Shown in pieces: positions 6,143-8,815 of a stretch of 8,815 nucleotides of DNA. The notes under the pieces were generated by a model. It was not told where the DNA came from, made no database searches, and worked only from the letters and a program-made list of their open reading frames with translations. The number at the start of each line of letters is the position of its first letter. The stretch's first letter is position 1. This DNA comes from Pseudonocardia sp. (GTDB lineage Bacteria; Actinomycetota; Actinomycetes; Mycobacteriales; Pseudonocardiaceae), in assembly GCA_030147065.1 (NCBI GenBank), contig JASLAP010000748.1:1-8815 (forward strand), read 5' to 3'. The position numbers and the translations under genes are program-made.

Positions 6143-6170
6143 GTGCGCCGGAGCATGGCGTGCTGCGCAC
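6143..6170 (+). other. Hairpin in the secA leader
   Basis: GTGCGC (6143-6148) pairs with GCGCAC (6165-6170), then after a 3-base bulge AGCA (6152-6155) pairs with TGCT (6161-6164), with a possible wobble pair inside. It would lie near the 5' end of a secA mRNA initiated at the proposed promoter. Function is unknown. Confidence 0.45.
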
Positions 6171-6198
6171 GCCCACACCGCTGACCGCGATCGTGAAT

Positions 6199-6202
6199 GA
6201 GG
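6199..6202 (+). promoter_or_regulatory. Ribosome binding site of secA
   Basis: GAGG (within ATGAGG) ends 7 bases before GTG 6210, and supports this start for secA. Confidence 0.65.
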
Positions 6203-6209
6203 TCGACCC

Positions 6210-8815
<2,606 letters not shown>

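Overview
This window shows a high-GC actinobacterial core locus: mtrA (3' part) - mtrB - lpqB - comF-like gene - long-form hpf - secA (5' part, running off the right edge), all on the + strand. Gene order, the near-identical MtrA C-terminus and the WRRSLQLRVV motif at the MtrB N-terminus match the locus remembered from Mycobacterium tuberculosis (Rv3246c to Rv3240c). GC-rich codon third positions, frequent GTG starts and the diverged intergenic DNA suggest a member of the Mycobacteriales/Pseudonocardiales, perhaps Pseudonocardiaceae. The genus cannot be fixed from sequence alone.

Layout: 1-435 is the MtrA C-terminal two thirds (end of receiver plus winged-helix DNA-binding domain). 440-2551 is MtrB, the membrane sensor histidine kinase, with an unusually long, repeat-bearing acidic tail. 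2548-4287 is LpqB, a lipoprotein translationally coupled to mtrB by a 4-base overlap. These three form one signalling operon. A 194-base gap follows, holding a near-perfect 21-base inverted repeat, a G-run cluster and a perfect DnaA-box-like 9-mer. Next is 4482-5141, a ComF-type phosphoribosyltransferase with a zinc ribbon. A 234-base gap of visibly lower GC (about 57% over 5141-5260 by hand count) contains a CRP-like dyad and leads to hpf (start GTG 5376). A GC-rich hairpin follows hpf. A 177-base hpf-secA gap contains a weak promoter candidate, a hairpin and a possible 13-codon upstream ORF before secA at GTG 6210.

Functional theme: MtrAB-LpqB couples envelope and cell-cycle status to transcription of wall hydrolase and division genes. 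HPF silences and dimerises ribosomes in stationary phase or stress. SecA powers protein export. The window is a conserved housekeeping region. I found no mobile element, CRISPR array, RNA gene or new multi-gene system. The points of interest lie in the intergenic DNA, the MtrB tail and the cysteine pattern of HPF.
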